64,000 nucleotides of DNA from DATJOJ01 sp035507035 (GCA_035507035.1 DATJOJ010000022.1:1-64000); one strand, 5' to 3'; shown: positions 42,933 through 51,635, counted from the first letter of the stretch. The notes: generated by a model from the letters alone, not told the origin. A program made the numbers and translations.

Positions 42933-44438
42933 CTACATGGCGCTGCAAACCGCTTTGACTTCTGTGTACTGCTCTAACACCTCGTGGCCCATTTCACGGC
43001 CCCAGCCCGACTGCTTGTATCCACCAAATGGCAGTGCTGCGTCGAAAATGTTGTAGCAGTTAATCCACACCGTGCCAGCTCGTAAATCTGCCGCCAACCG
43101 GTTCGCCTTCTTAACGTCGTTTGTCCAGATGCCGGCCGCAAGTCCATATTCCGACTCATTGGCCTGCGCGACCAACTCCGAGGGATTATCAAACGGAATC
43201 GCCGTGACGACCGGACCGAAGATTTCTTCTTGCACGACTTTCATCTTCGGCTGGGTGTTCACCAGCACCGTCGGTTTCACAAAGTAGCCTTTGTCGCCGT
43301 GCTTGCTGCCGCCAGTGACCGCCTTTGCGCCTTCGGATAATCCCAATTCCAAATAACCGCATACTCGCTCCAGTTGCTCCTTGGAAACCAGCGGGCCCAT
43401 ATCGGTGTTTGCGTCAAAGCCCGGCCCCAGGCGGATCTTCGACGCCTGTTCAGCCACGCCATCCACGACTTTATCGAATACTTTCTTCTCGACAAATAGC
43501 CGGGATCCCGCGCAGCAGCACTGCCCATGATTAAAGAAAATCGCGCTGGATGCGCCCTGTACCGCCGCATCCAAATCTACATCGGCAAAAACGATGTTAG
43601 GCGATTTGCCGCCGAGCTCGAGCGACACCTTCTTTAGATTCCCCGCTGCCGCCTGCAAAATCAGTTTTCCGACCTCCGTCGACCCGGTAAATGCCACCTT
43701 ATCGACGCCCGGATGCGCCGCCAACGCGGCGCCGGCCGTCTCGCCATATCCGGGAACGATATTGACCACCCCGTCCGGGATACCGGCTTCTTGAATCAAC
43801 TCTCCCAGACGCAGCGCAGAGAGCGGCGTTTGCTCGGCGGGCTTCAGCACAACCGTGCATCCTGTCGCCAGCGCCGGACCCAATTTCCACGCGGCCATGA
43901 GGAGCGGAAAATTCCATGGAATGATCTGCCCGACCACTCCGACCGGTTCGCGCAAGGTGTACGCCAGATATCTCGCGCCGGGGGTATATGGCACAGAAAT
44001 CGGAATTGTGTTGCCTTCGATCTTCGTTGCCCAACCTGCCATGTAACGAAACAGATCGGCTGCCAGGGGAACATCGGCCACGCGCGCAACCGTCAGCGGC
44101 TTGCCATTATCGAGACTCTCCAACTCCGCAAATTCTTCGAGATTCTGTTCCAGCAGATCACCCAGTTTCCAGATCAGCCGTCCTCGTTCGGACGCTGTCA
44201 GCTTCCGCCACGGCCCGTTTTCAAATGCCTGCCGCGCCGCGTGGACGGCTCGGTTGATATCCTCCCGGTCGCCTTCCGCGATTTCCGCCAGCACCACTCC
44301 CGTCGCGGGATCATAGGTGGGAAACATCTGGCCCGATGCGGCATCCAGCCATTTACCGTTGATCAGCATTTTGTGTTTGCGGGAAAGGAAACTCGTAACT
44401 TTTGCTTCAGGGGGAACCAGCTTCAATGCCGTTGCCAT
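42933..44438 (-). CDS. Aldehyde dehydrogenase (NAD-dependent)
   Basis: This cytoplasmic enzyme oxidises aldehydes to acids. The 501 residues match the classical ALDH family. Motifs are IIPWNFPLLMAAWK, the NAD-binding FTGSTEVGKLI, the general base Glu in LELGGKSPNIVF, the catalytic Cys in FFNHGQCCCAGSRLF, and EIFGPVVTAIPF. The C-terminal GGYKQSGWGREMGHEVLEQYTEVK is typical of betaine or retinal-type ALDHs. A GGAG site precedes the start. Neighbours do not reveal the substrate. Confidence 0.94.
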   Translation of the reverse strand: MATALKLVPPEAKVTSFLSRKHKMLINGKWLDAASGQMFPTYDPATGVVLAEIAEGDREDINRAVHAARQAFENGPWRKLTASERGRLIWKLGDLLEQNLEEFAELESLDNGKPLTVARVADVPLAADLFRYMAGWATKIEGNTIPISVPYTPGARYLAYTLREPVGVVGQIIPWNFPLLMAAWKLGPALATGCTVVLKPAEQTPLSALRLGELIQEAGIPDGVVNIVPGYGETAGAALAAHPGVDKVAFTGSTEVGKLILQAAAGNLKKVSLELGGKSPNIVFADVDLDAAVQGASSAIFFNHGQCCCAGSRLFVEKKVFDKVVDGVAEQASKIRLGPGFDANTDMGPLVSKEQLERVCGYLELGLSEGAKAVTGGSKHGDKGYFVKPTVLVNTQPKMKVVQEEIFGPVVTAIPFDNPSELVAQANESEYGLAAGIWTNDVKKANRLAADLRAGTVWINCYNIFDAALPFGGYKQSGWGREMGHEVLEQYTEVKAVCSAM

Positions 44439-44871
44439 AAATTTTCTCCTTCACACCATTAGGTCAGGCCGGACGAGTATGCGCAGCTTGGCTGTCATGT
44501 CGGCTGACAATAAATAGGCCGCCGTTGGCCTTCGAAGTATCAGAATTGTAGCTCTTTTGGAAGCCTGAATGTAATGGTTCCTGAGCCCGCTTTACAATCA
44601 GGCGCGAGTCGCAGCCACTTTACGATGGTTGACAATCGGGAAGGGCCAATCGACGCAACTCCCCCGCTTGGCTCGGGTTTAGTAGATTGAATTCAGTTAG
44701 AATAAATTACAGATTGTTCCAGGGTGCCGTTTCGGTGAAAAGCCGCTCGCCCTGGCAGAACGTGCTGAAAATGGGAAAGTTTGCAGATCGTCTGACAGGC
44801 TTCGCTATCTCTAGTCCAACTTTATCAGTAGTCTGCGAATCAAACTTTCCATCATTCCCTCGGAGAAAAAA
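44439..44871. promoter_or_regulatory. Gene-free region with structured leader of the barrel gene
   Basis: These 433 bp hold no credible gene. A -10-like TAGAAT lies at 44698-44703 without a clear -35. GGAAAGTTTG (44774-44783) and CAAACTTTCC (44841-44850) form a perfect 10-bp inverted repeat, extended by CAGA/TCTG with a bulge, that ends 11 bases before the ribosome-binding site of the next gene. It may be a regulatory leader. Confidence 0.45.
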
Positions 44872-45459
44872 GTGAACAAAAAAGTGTTGGTTGTCACCAG
44901 CTTGTTTCTGTTTGCCGCCGCAGCCGCCTTTGCCCAGCAATTTGACGCCGCCTTCGGCGTGAGCACCACTAAGTCCGCTGCTCCTACCACTGTCGACGGC
45001 TTGCTTTATCCCAGTGATGGCGGCGGCACCTACCCCGGCTTCAGTGCGGACCTGATGCTTCATCACCACTTCGGCTTTGAAGGCGACCTTTTCTGGCGCG
45101 CCAGTCAGGCTCTTTACGGCGGCTACCAGCCCTACCGTCCCATCTTCTATTCCTTTAACGCTATTTACGCCCCTAAGATCACTAAGAACCTCAGTGCAGA
45201 GCTCCTGGCGGGCATCGGCGGCGAAGATATCCGCTTCTACGGCTATACCAGCTGCAGCTCGTTCTTTGGCTGCACCACCTACTCCAGCAGCAACCACTTC
45301 CTGGGCGATGTCGGTGGCGGGATTCGTGCCTATATCTGGCATGATGTCTTTATTCGGCCGGAAGCGCGCGTCTATTTCATCCACAACAACCAGGAATTCA
45401 GCTCGGGTACCGTCGGTCGCTTCGGCGTGTCGTTAGGCTATAGCTTCGGCGGACGCTAA
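44872..45459 (+). CDS. Outer-membrane beta-barrel protein
   Basis: This 195-residue protein has a signal peptide (LVVTSLFLFAAAAAFAQQ). The mature part is rich in alternating aromatic and polar residues with strands such as GFSADLMLHHHFGFEGDLFW, NLSAELLAGIGGEDIRFYG, GDVGGGIRAYIWHDVFIRPE and a terminal RFGVSLGYSFGGR. This fits an eight-stranded OmpA/OmpW-like barrel. The final residue is Arg, not the usual Phe. One loop has Cys residues (CSSFFGC) that could form a disulfide. The start is a GTG with a GGAG site. The function is unknown. Confidence 0.75.
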   Translation: MNKKVLVVTSLFLFAAAAAFAQQFDAAFGVSTTKSAAPTTVDGLLYPSDGGGTYPGFSADLMLHHHFGFEGDLFWRASQALYGGYQPYRPIFYSFNAIYAPKITKNLSAELLAGIGGEDIRFYGYTSCSSFFGCTTYSSSNHFLGDVGGGIRAYIWHDVFIRPEARVYFIHNNQEFSSGTVGRFGVSLGYSFGGR

Positions 45460-45498
45460 GATAGCGCCCGCGCCGCGGGAGGAAGATTAAAGACAGCG

Positions 45499-45530
45499 AG
45501 CGGTCCCTTGCGGGACGGGGCCGCTTTCTT
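45499..45530 (+). terminator. Rho-independent terminator after the barrel gene
   Basis: AGCGGTCCC (45499-45507) pairs with GGGA and CCGCT (45512-45525) across a 5-nt bulge and a 4-nt loop, followed by TTTCTT. It lies 40 bp after the stop codon. Confidence 0.5.
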
Positions 45531-45564
45531 GTCTCAATATCCACAGAATTTCTTGTGTCCGCTC

Positions 45565-45593
45565 TTGACAGCGCAACAATCCGGCTGTAATAT
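45565..45593 (+). promoter_or_regulatory. Strong sigma-70 promoter of the thioredoxin-like gene
   Basis: A perfect TTGACA (45565-45570) is followed by a 17-bp spacer and TAATAT (45588-45593). Transcription would start near 45600, leaving a leader of about 230 nt before the first start codon. Confidence 0.7.
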
Positions 45594-45599
45594 TCTCTC

Positions 45600-45832
45600 G
45601 CATTTTAGCTCTTGGATATACCTTTAACGGAGCGAATTACTTAGGCGCTTCACTCGTCTCTCTTCCGCAGTAAAGAGGTACAGCGTTTATCCGGCGTACC
45701 TCCGGGTCCTTACACTACATCGCAAATGCTGATCAGGCGCTGGCTTGGCGCACATCTGCCAACTAACGACTGCCTCGCTATCGGCTTCAGGGTCGGTGTC
45801 ACTGTCTTGACAGTGAGAAAGTGAAGGTGTCT
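45600..45832 (+). promoter_or_regulatory. Long structured 5' leader
   Basis: These 233 nt hold no open frame of note. GAGGTAC (45675-45681) and GTACCTC (45696-45702) form a 7-bp hairpin with a 14-nt loop. CACTGTC and GACAGTG (45800-45815) form a tight 7-bp hairpin with a TT loop, ending 8 nt before the AAGGTG ribosome-binding site. No known riboswitch class is recognised. Confidence 0.5.
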
Positions 45833-46360
45833 ATGACAATGGAAAACCTTAAGAAAACCGTGGAATTTGCGGCGAATGCAGCCATTCTCTTGGCCTGTTG
45901 TCTGCTCTCCTGGGCTCTGATCGCGCACCATAGCTTTGGGCCCCGCTCGTCGTTTGGGAAGAAAGAAGAGGTTCGTCTTGCCGGTCAGTCGATTCCTTCG
46001 CTACCTGGGTACAGGTGGGTCGACCATCGAGAAACCCTGATTCTCGCGATCCGCAAAGGGTGTGGTTATTGCGAGGCGAGCCTGCCATTTTACAAGCGCC
46101 TGGGCGAGTTGGAGGCAGATGGCCAGCTGCACGCACACCTTCTGGCAGTGATGCCGGACGACCCGGCCACAGGCAGCGAGGAATTGAAGTCCAGCGGTGT
46201 GGGCGTCGACGGCGTGTTCAGCCAGCCGCTCGACCTGATCAAAGTTACGGGAACACCAACCCTCCTACTGCTGGACGCGACCGGGCGCGTGGCTCAGGCG
46301 TGGGTTGGTCAGCTTAGTCCGCAGCGCGAAAAAGAGGTAATCGCCGCAGCGGAGAGGTAA
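45833..46360 (+). CDS. Membrane-anchored thioredoxin-like protein
   Basis: The protein has 175 residues. One N-terminal helix (about 13-32) anchors or exports it, and the rest is a thioredoxin fold outside the cytoplasm. The redox motif is KGCGYCEAS (Cys77, Cys80), and the cis-Pro loop is TGTPTLLLLD. This suggests disulfide exchange in the periplasm in the TlpA/DsbE manner. The N-terminus is uncertain among 45821, 45833 and 45839; 45833 fits best with the AAGGTG site. It is followed after 58 bp by a small six-cysteine exported peptide, a likely partner or substrate. Confidence 0.75.
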   Translation: MTMENLKKTVEFAANAAILLACCLLSWALIAHHSFGPRSSFGKKEEVRLAGQSIPSLPGYRWVDHRETLILAIRKGCGYCEASLPFYKRLGELEADGQLHAHLLAVMPDDPATGSEELKSSGVGVDGVFSQPLDLIKVTGTPTLLLLDATGRVAQAWVGQLSPQREKEVIAAAER

Positions 46361-46418
46361 CACCCATTCGAGACTGTGCAGCGAAGGCTGTGCAGTAAAT
46401 CAACAGGAGGTAACGCTT

Positions 46419-46604
46419 ATGAAGCGGATGTATTTGAGGTTAATCATCCTCGCTGCTCTCTGTGGGGCCTACGTCTCGGTGGCAGCACAGGACTACCATA
46501 AGTGCTGCGGGACTGGCATATACCAGAACGACTGCATCGACTGCCCTAACGGGTGGGTCTGCCAACTTCTCGAAGGCGGTCTTCCCGGGTGCGAAGCACC
46601 TTAA
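46419..46604 (+). CDS. Small secreted six-cysteine peptide
   Basis: This 61-residue precursor has a signal peptide (LRLIILAALCGAYVSVAA) and a mature part of about 37 residues with six cysteines at 29, 30, 39, 42, 48 and 58 (CCGTG, CIDCPNGWVC). An AGGAGG site precedes the ATG at ideal spacing, which supports it as a real gene. The Cys density suggests three disulfides. I do not recognise a family. It follows the thioredoxin-like gene directly and ends just before a terminator, so the two probably form one operon. Confidence 0.7.
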   Translation: MKRMYLRLIILAALCGAYVSVAAQDYHKCCGTGIYQNDCIDCPNGWVCQLLEGGLPGCEAP

Positions 46605-46630
46605 GAAATTCCCCGAGCACAAAATAATAA

Positions 46631-46660
46631 AGGCGGCCTCTTTCGAGGCCGCCTCTTTGT
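46631..46660. terminator. Bidirectional terminator hairpin
   Basis: AGGCGGCCTC (46631-46640) and GAGGCCGCCT (46645-46654) form a perfect 10-bp GC-rich stem with a TTTC loop. CTTT follows on the plus strand, and a T-rich tract (TTTATTATTTT) follows on the minus strand. It lies between the six-cysteine peptide gene and the convergent TonB receptor gene. Confidence 0.8.
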
Positions 46661-46678
46661 GCAACGGTCAGCTTCTGG

Positions 46679-49600
46679 TTAGAAGATGAGCTTTGCCTGC
46701 ATCTGGATCAACCGGCCCGTCACGCCAGCGCCCTGGTAGGCACCGTACGGGGTGGTCGGCTGCGACGCCGTAGCATACAGAAGACCCAATGCTGGGCTCG
46801 CTACGTTGTTGATGGGTTGGAAGAAGTTGGGGTGATTGAGCACGTTGTACATATTCGCACCCAACTGCAGCTTCACACGTTCGGTGACCAGGAAGTTCTT
46901 CATCAAGGTGAAGTCCGTGTCGAAGTACTGTGGTGCGCGGAAGTAGTTGCGCGCCACGTTGTTCCACACGTTCTGTCCGCCGGGCCCTGCCGGTGCAAAC
47001 TGGCTGGGCTGCAAGCAGAGGTTCGGTGAAACCGCGTAGTTCGATCCCGGGTTGTCGCAACCGGCACCGATTGAACCTCCCAGGAAGGCCGCGATCGGTC
47101 CGCCGCCGCCGCCCAGGTTGGCAATCTGTGGTTCGACGGTGGTTGCCGTATACGCCACTCCGCTATGCGCGAAGAACGTACCTGCTACGCCCCATCCGCC
47201 CAGTGCCAGTTCCGTCAAACGGTTCTGGAAGCGGTGCGGCATGTTCCAAACGTAGTTGGCGGTAAAGTTGTGACGAGCATCCGAATCAGCCGGGCCATAG
47301 GTGCCGGAGTCGAAGGCAAACGGATTGACTTGGCGCGTAAGGCTGGTGAATAAGCTGTACGGCGTACCCGGATTGGTGCTGGTCAGATCGTCCAGCGAGT
47401 GCGAGAAGGTATAGTTCGCGCTCATCTGGAAGCCATAGGACATGCGGCGAGTGAAGCTGGCCGTCAAGCCGTCGTAGTTGGAACGGCCGATGCTGGACAG
47501 CTCGTTGACAACACCGAAGCGGGGATCTGGCGCCCCGTTATCCGTCGGAGTAGAGACCGCGGGTGCGATCGGGAGCGTGCCGAATGCCGGGTTACCGGCG
47601 GTAACGAAAGCATTCAAGCCCGGGTTCTGAATCATGGTGTCATACCCGTGTGTGCCTACGTAGTTCAAGTTGAGGGACATCTTGCTGCCGAACGCCTGTT
47701 GAATTTCGAAGTTCCACTCGGCATATTTCGGGTTGTTGATCTTGTTAGCCATCGAGAAATAGCTCGGCGGCGCGAAGTTCGGGTTGCTCGCTGAAATCGA
47801 CCCCACCGTACCCCCACCGGCGAATGCGCCCAAGAACGAGGCATTTGAGCTTGCAGCCGCGGAGGTCGTGCTGTTAGCCAAGGTCGGAGCCAATGCGAAG
47901 CCAGGCCCTGGGAACACGTTGAAGACATTTGTGGTCGGTGAGTTCTCGATCATGCTGTCGAGCAGCACACCTTGGTACAGGTCGGAGAAGATTCCAAACC
48001 CGCCACGGAACACGGTGTTGCTGAGTCCCTTCGGGCTATAAGTGAACCCGATGCGAGGCTGCAGCGCCAGCTTCTCAATGTTGTTGAAGGCGTTGTGCTG
48101 ATTGGCCAGGATGACCTGGTTATACGGCACGTCCGCGTTGTGGCTCAGCTGCGAGAATGGGCTATCTAGACGAGCAAAGCAATCGCTCTGGCAAACCGCG
48201 TTCGAGTTGCGATCAGCGCGCAATGCCAAAGTCAGCTTCAGGTTGGAGCTCACCCGGTACTCATCCTGGAAGTACAAGCCCAAGCTGTAGAAAGCAATGG
48301 GTGCATCCCCAGCCGAGGTGAATTGCTGAGAGTATGCGTCTCCACCTACGCCGCCGACCCCGGTGAAGTTGGGTGTGCCGTTCACGAAGTCTGTCAGGCT
48401 GTTAAAGTCCATCACCCCGCCCGTATTTCCCTGCGCATCGTGATCCGAGAAATCGTCACGGCGGAAGTTCAGGCCCATCTTGAAGGTGTGTGCACCCTTC
48501 GTAATCGACAGGTCATCCGTGATGTTGTACATGGTCGAGTTGCGGCCCTGTGGGAAAAAGAAGTCAGGCGTGATGTTTCCACCCAGCGTCGACAGCAAGT
48601 TATCTCCGGTAAACTCGATCGTGCTCATGCCGAGGGTGGAGAGAACCGCGGACTGTCCTGAGTCGGGAAGGAAGATCGCGCTGTACCACAGACCGGACAC
48701 GATGAAGTTGTTGACCATGGTCGGCGAGAATACGTGCGTCTCGTTGATCTGGCCTTCGTATTCCGGCTGAATGCTCTGGGTGCTGAACACCGCAGGGTCG
48801 ATCAGGTCAGTGGAAGTCGGCTGTGAGCCATGATCGACTTTGAAGCGGCCGAAGAGTTTGTCCGCGCTCGAGATGTTGTAATCGATACGGGTGGTGAGCA
48901 ACCACTCTTTGTTGTGGTTGACGCCCGCGCCCTGAGTCGTCATCAAGCAAGGAGTTGCCGCCGTGCCGAAACCAGCCGTACCGGCAAAGTCACCGCAACC
49001 AAAGGTTGCCGGGTCGAATGCAGCGATGCCGCCCGTGTTAGCGAGGGCGGAGCTATATAGCGGCGAACCCTTATAGAGGTTCATCAGGCTGGTGTAATAC
49101 GGCAACTGGCCGGTGCCAGTGATCGCCGGGTTGCCCAAAATGTAAGACTGAAAAGCGGGCGTCGGAAGATAGACGCGACCTGTAGTCGGCAAGGAGTAAC
49201 GTAACCCTTCCTGGTCGACGTAGAAGAACAACTTGTCCTTCACGATCGGTCCGCCGAACGAGCCAGCCCACTGATTGGCAACCGCGAATGGCGATTTGTT
49301 GGCGCCCGGGACTCCCGAGGCAACTTCGCTGGATTTCAAAAACCACTCGTTGGCATTGAAGCCGCTGCTGTCGAACCAGTAATTGGCGTTGCCGTGGAAG
49401 GCATTGCTGCCCGATTTCGTCGAGTAGTCAACCTGTACACCGGCTTGGCGGCCATATTGCGCCGTGTAACCGTTGCTGACAACCGCGACTTCCTGCACTT
49501 CATTCTGTCCGAGCAGCAGGTTGGAAGAGCCGGAGTTGTTGAGGTTCAAGAACGGATCGTTCTCGTCGTTGCCGTTCAGGGTGAACAGGTTCGAGGTTGC

Positions 49601-50155
49601 CGGCAATCCGAACGCGCTGAAGTTGCCGTAACCGAAACCAGCCTGGGTATTCATCAGGACGCCAGGCGCGGTCTGCGCGTAGCTGGTGATGTCACCGCCA
49701 GGATTGGGCAGGTTCTCGATCTGTGTCGCGGTGAAAGTCGTCGAGATGTTGGCATCTTCGGTCTGGAGCAGCGGTGCCGTTCCCGTCACTTCGACGGTTT
49801 CCGAAGCATTACCAACCGCCAGCTTAATGTTGACCGGCGTGATCTGACCAAGCAGAACCTCGACTTTCTGGCTGACGCCACGGAAGCCGCTCTGCGCGAT
49901 GCTGACCGTGTAAGTACCCGGTTTTAACAGGGGGAAGTTATACAAGCCAGTAGTGCCGGTGGTAGTTGCTTGAGTTTCACCGGTGCTACTGTTCTTGAGA
50001 TTAAGTGTGGCATTCGGCACTACGGCGCCACTGGGGTCAGTGACCGTACCCGAAATGCCACCTGTCACGACGTTCTGCGCCAGCATCACGCTCGGAACCA
50101 GGAGAGCGAGGAGGGCTATCAGAACGAAAGACTTGGCAAACCAAGTAAATCGCAT
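46679..50155 (-). CDS. TonB-dependent receptor, Oar type with carboxypeptidase-like domain
   Basis: This large outer-membrane receptor has 1158 residues from the ATG at 50155, which has a GGAG site upstream. After the signal peptide (VLIALLALLVPSVMLAQ) comes a CarboxypepD_reg-like beta domain (GGISGTVTDPSGAVVPNAT, then GLYNFPLLKPGTYTVSI). The plug follows (VEVTGTAPLLQTEDANIS, IENLPNPGGDI), then a 22-stranded barrel. The C-terminal end has LGANMYNVLNHPNFFQP and the final KLIF strand. Such receptors are highly expanded in acidobacteria and may import or bind oligosaccharides or peptides; the ligand is unknown. There is no SusD-like gene nearby. Confidence 0.88.
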   Translation of the reverse strand: MRFTWFAKSFVLIALLALLVPSVMLAQNVVTGGISGTVTDPSGAVVPNATLNLKNSSTGETQATTTGTTGLYNFPLLKPGTYTVSIAQSGFRGVSQKVEVLLGQITPVNIKLAVGNASETVEVTGTAPLLQTEDANISTTFTATQIENLPNPGGDITSYAQTAPGVLMNTQAGFGYGNFSAFGLPATSNLFTLNGNDENDPFLNLNNSGSSNLLLGQNEVQEVAVVSNGYTAQYGRQAGVQVDYSTKSGSNAFHGNANYWFDSSGFNANEWFLKSSEVASGVPGANKSPFAVANQWAGSFGGPIVKDKLFFYVDQEGLRYSLPTTGRVYLPTPAFQSYILGNPAITGTGQLPYYTSLMNLYKGSPLYSSALANTGGIAAFDPATFGCGDFAGTAGFGTAATPCLMTTQGAGVNHNKEWLLTTRIDYNISSADKLFGRFKVDHGSQPTSTDLIDPAVFSTQSIQPEYEGQINETHVFSPTMVNNFIVSGLWYSAIFLPDSGQSAVLSTLGMSTIEFTGDNLLSTLGGNITPDFFFPQGRNSTMYNITDDLSITKGAHTFKMGLNFRRDDFSDHDAQGNTGGVMDFNSLTDFVNGTPNFTGVGGVGGDAYSQQFTSAGDAPIAFYSLGLYFQDEYRVSSNLKLTLALRADRNSNAVCQSDCFARLDSPFSQLSHNADVPYNQVILANQHNAFNNIEKLALQPRIGFTYSPKGLSNTVFRGGFGIFSDLYQGVLLDSMIENSPTTNVFNVFPGPGFALAPTLANSTTSAAASSNASFLGAFAGGGTVGSISASNPNFAPPSYFSMANKINNPKYAEWNFEIQQAFGSKMSLNLNYVGTHGYDTMIQNPGLNAFVTAGNPAFGTLPIAPAVSTPTDNGAPDPRFGVVNELSSIGRSNYDGLTASFTRRMSYGFQMSANYTFSHSLDDLTSTNPGTPYSLFTSLTRQVNPFAFDSGTYGPADSDARHNFTANYVWNMPHRFQNRLTELALGGWGVAGTFFAHSGVAYTATTVEPQIANLGGGGGPIAAFLGGSIGAGCDNPGSNYAVSPNLCLQPSQFAPAGPGGQNVWNNVARNYFRAPQYFDTDFTLMKNFLVTERVKLQLGANMYNVLNHPNFFQPINNVASPALGLLYATASQPTTPYGAYQGAGVTGRLIQMQAKLIF

Positions 50156-50700
50156 AGTTTGTTCTCCACTTTGCATTTTTAAAGTTTTCGAACTTGCGTT
50201 GGAACCTGAGTTATTCCGGTTGAAATTAGGAGTGCCGAACAAACCCCACGCCTACAGGCACCCACTGAGAGACAGCATCGGAACACAGTACTTGTGCAAG
50301 CAGGGTGCCAACAGTCGATTCATGTTAAGCGCATTGTTTACAGCGTGTTATGTAGTTTTCCGAACCTCGCGACAGGGTGACCTATGATTTCTGGAAGATT
50401 GGGGAGCTGACACTGTCCGCAAAGTCATACCAAACTGGGCCGGAATCGCGGAATTAAGGTAGGAAATTACGACAATTTGGGACGATTTTCTTGAACTCGG
50501 AAAACTATCGTCCCACAATTCTGCTGACCGACCGGAGGTGTTTGTAAGCTGACCATCCTTATTGATGCAATCGCAACTATATATTGAAGTCACACGGGGG
50601 CATTGGTGTCGAGAACCAGGTCGGGGATGCAGGCACACCTAGATAGTCCCGCCAAGAGAATCCCTCGTGGCTCGGAGCGGGCCAAGGATGTCGAAAGAAT
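50156..50700. promoter_or_regulatory. Gene-free flank between the receptor and the element
   Basis: These 545 bp hold no credible gene. The part next to 50155 must contain the receptor promoter, but no clear -35/-10 pair is seen. GGGACGAT (50479-50486) and ATCGTCCC (50507-50514) are perfect 8-bp inverted arms with further partial pairing (TTTTC/GAAAA) inside. The right edge at 50700 is the host side of the integration site. Confidence 0.4.
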
Positions 50701-50745
50701 TGGCGGGGACGACGGGACTCGAACCCGCGGCCTCTGCCGTGACAG
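50701..50745 (-). other. Attachment site: 3' part of tRNA-Asp
   Basis: Read on the minus strand these 45 bp give CTGTCAC (anticodon loop with GTC), the 3' anticodon strand, variable loop, T-arm with GGGTTCGAGTCCC, and the acceptor 3' strand ending in G plus CCA. The 5' half and the 5' anticodon strand are absent, so this is not a functional tRNA. The discriminator G and anticodon GTC identify tRNA-Asp. Such partial 3' ends mark the distal attachment site of elements that integrate into tRNA genes. Confidence 0.9.
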
Positions 50746-50765
50746 AGTGAATGGAGATTGTTTTT

Positions 50766-50808
50766 CAGCGACTTACAAAACTGCGGGGACTGCCAAAGTC
50801 GCTGTAAG
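50766..50808. repeat. Inverted repeats next to the attachment site
   Basis: CAGCGACTT (50766-50774) and AAGTCGCTG (50796-50804) are perfect 9-bp inverted arms. CTTACA (50772-50777) and TGTAAG (50803-50808) form a second, overlapping pair. They lie 21 bp inside the element and may be recombinase or excisionase arm sites. Confidence 0.45.
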
Positions 50809-50950
50809 ACACACAAGACTTCTCTAACTGTGGATTGAGTTGTGGATTGAAATAGTCGGCGTGGTCACCATTGGCCAGACGCACCCACCCACCTTCGCCA
50901 GCCAAGCAGACCCCGAAATTTATAAAACCCCGAAAAAGGAAAATACCAAC

Positions 50951-51220
50951 ATGGAAGCAAAGAAGTCAGATGCACACATTGTCCGCATGGTGAAGGAAGC
51001 GCACAGACTCGCTCACGTGGCAATCAACGCCGTTCACGGCAGTGGACTCCCGGAGCATCACGAAGTCGCATCCTTGGCTCACGCCTTGATCGCTGGGCGA
51101 CACGTAACGGCGGGCAGTGGCGGCCGCGAAGTGGATCACGCCGGCGCCGATGAGACCGGGGACAACCTTCTAGATGAGGCATACAGCCTCGACGGCGAAA
51201 AGAGTGACGGGAATCGTTAA
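50951..51220 (+). CDS. Small phage-type hypothetical protein
   Basis: This 89-residue protein starts MEAKKSDAHIVRMVKEAHRL, with an AAGGA site upstream. The first 50 residues are helical with several His (AHRLAHVAINAVHGSG). The C-terminal half is Gly- and Asp-rich. I recognise no family. It is the first gene inside the element. An in-frame start at 50840 is possible but lacks a ribosome-binding site. Confidence 0.45.
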   Translation: MEAKKSDAHIVRMVKEAHRLAHVAINAVHGSGLPEHHEVASLAHALIAGRHVTAGSGGREVDHAGADETGDNLLDEAYSLDGEKSDGNR

Positions 51221-51310
51221 ATTTTCCGAGTAAAGACATGGGCTCGGAGAACTGCGGGAGCCTTGCGACGCAATTCGGGTTCCCGCACTTTTATCCAGGA
51301 GAGAACAGAA

Positions 51311-51589
51311 GTGGAGCCAACTGACATTTACGAAACTAACAGCATCCACGTGGCCGCGTTCATCTATGCAAATGGAATTCAGTTGCTCGCGGTGACGTTC
51401 AAGCGCGGTCCGCGGTTCGAGTTTGACAACAAAGACGACATGGCCAAGAAAATGGCTGAGAAGTATTACGTGGACACATCTACGCCCGCTCGCACCCTAC
51501 TTGAGGCGTTCTCGCAACTGCGCCGAGAGATCAGTCGCGCCAGTCAGGTTCGCGATAGGACCCTAGAAGGTACCTACAAGCAACCTTGA
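51311..51589 (+). CDS. Small DUF5659-like phage protein
   Basis: This 92-residue protein starts at a GTG with a GGAG site. The pattern IHVAAFIYANGIQLLAVTF, RFEFDNKDDMAKKMAEKYY and ARTLLEAFSQLRREI resembles small DUF5659-type proteins, which are common in phages and mobile elements and of unknown function. The predicted fold is two strands and two helices. It lies between two other small early genes. Confidence 0.5.
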   Translation: MEPTDIYETNSIHVAAFIYANGIQLLAVTFKRGPRFEFDNKDDMAKKMAEKYYVDTSTPARTLLEAFSQLRREISRASQVRDRTLEGTYKQP

Positions 51590-51594
51590 TTCCG

Positions 51595-51635
51595 GAAATT
51601 TTTCAAAAATTTCTGAAATTTTCTGAAAAAGACCT
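51595..51635. repeat. AT-rich palindrome and short repeats
   Basis: GAAATTTTTCAAAAATTTC (51595-51613) is a perfect 19-bp palindrome. Directly after it, variations of TTTCTGAAA recur to 51629. It lies between two early genes and could be a terminator without a GC stem, an operator or an easily melted site. Confidence 0.5.

Noticed and set aside
43713..44462. 249-codon open frame on the plus strand
   Set aside because: It is antisense to the aldehyde dehydrogenase, which has all catalytic motifs.
50701..50745. Functional tRNA gene
   Set aside because: The 5' half, D-arm and 5' anticodon strand are absent, so only an attachment-site fragment remains.
50603..50827. Open frame crossing the attachment site
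   Set aside because: Its peptide (GDDGTRTRGL) is the typical false translation of an antisense tRNA 3' end.
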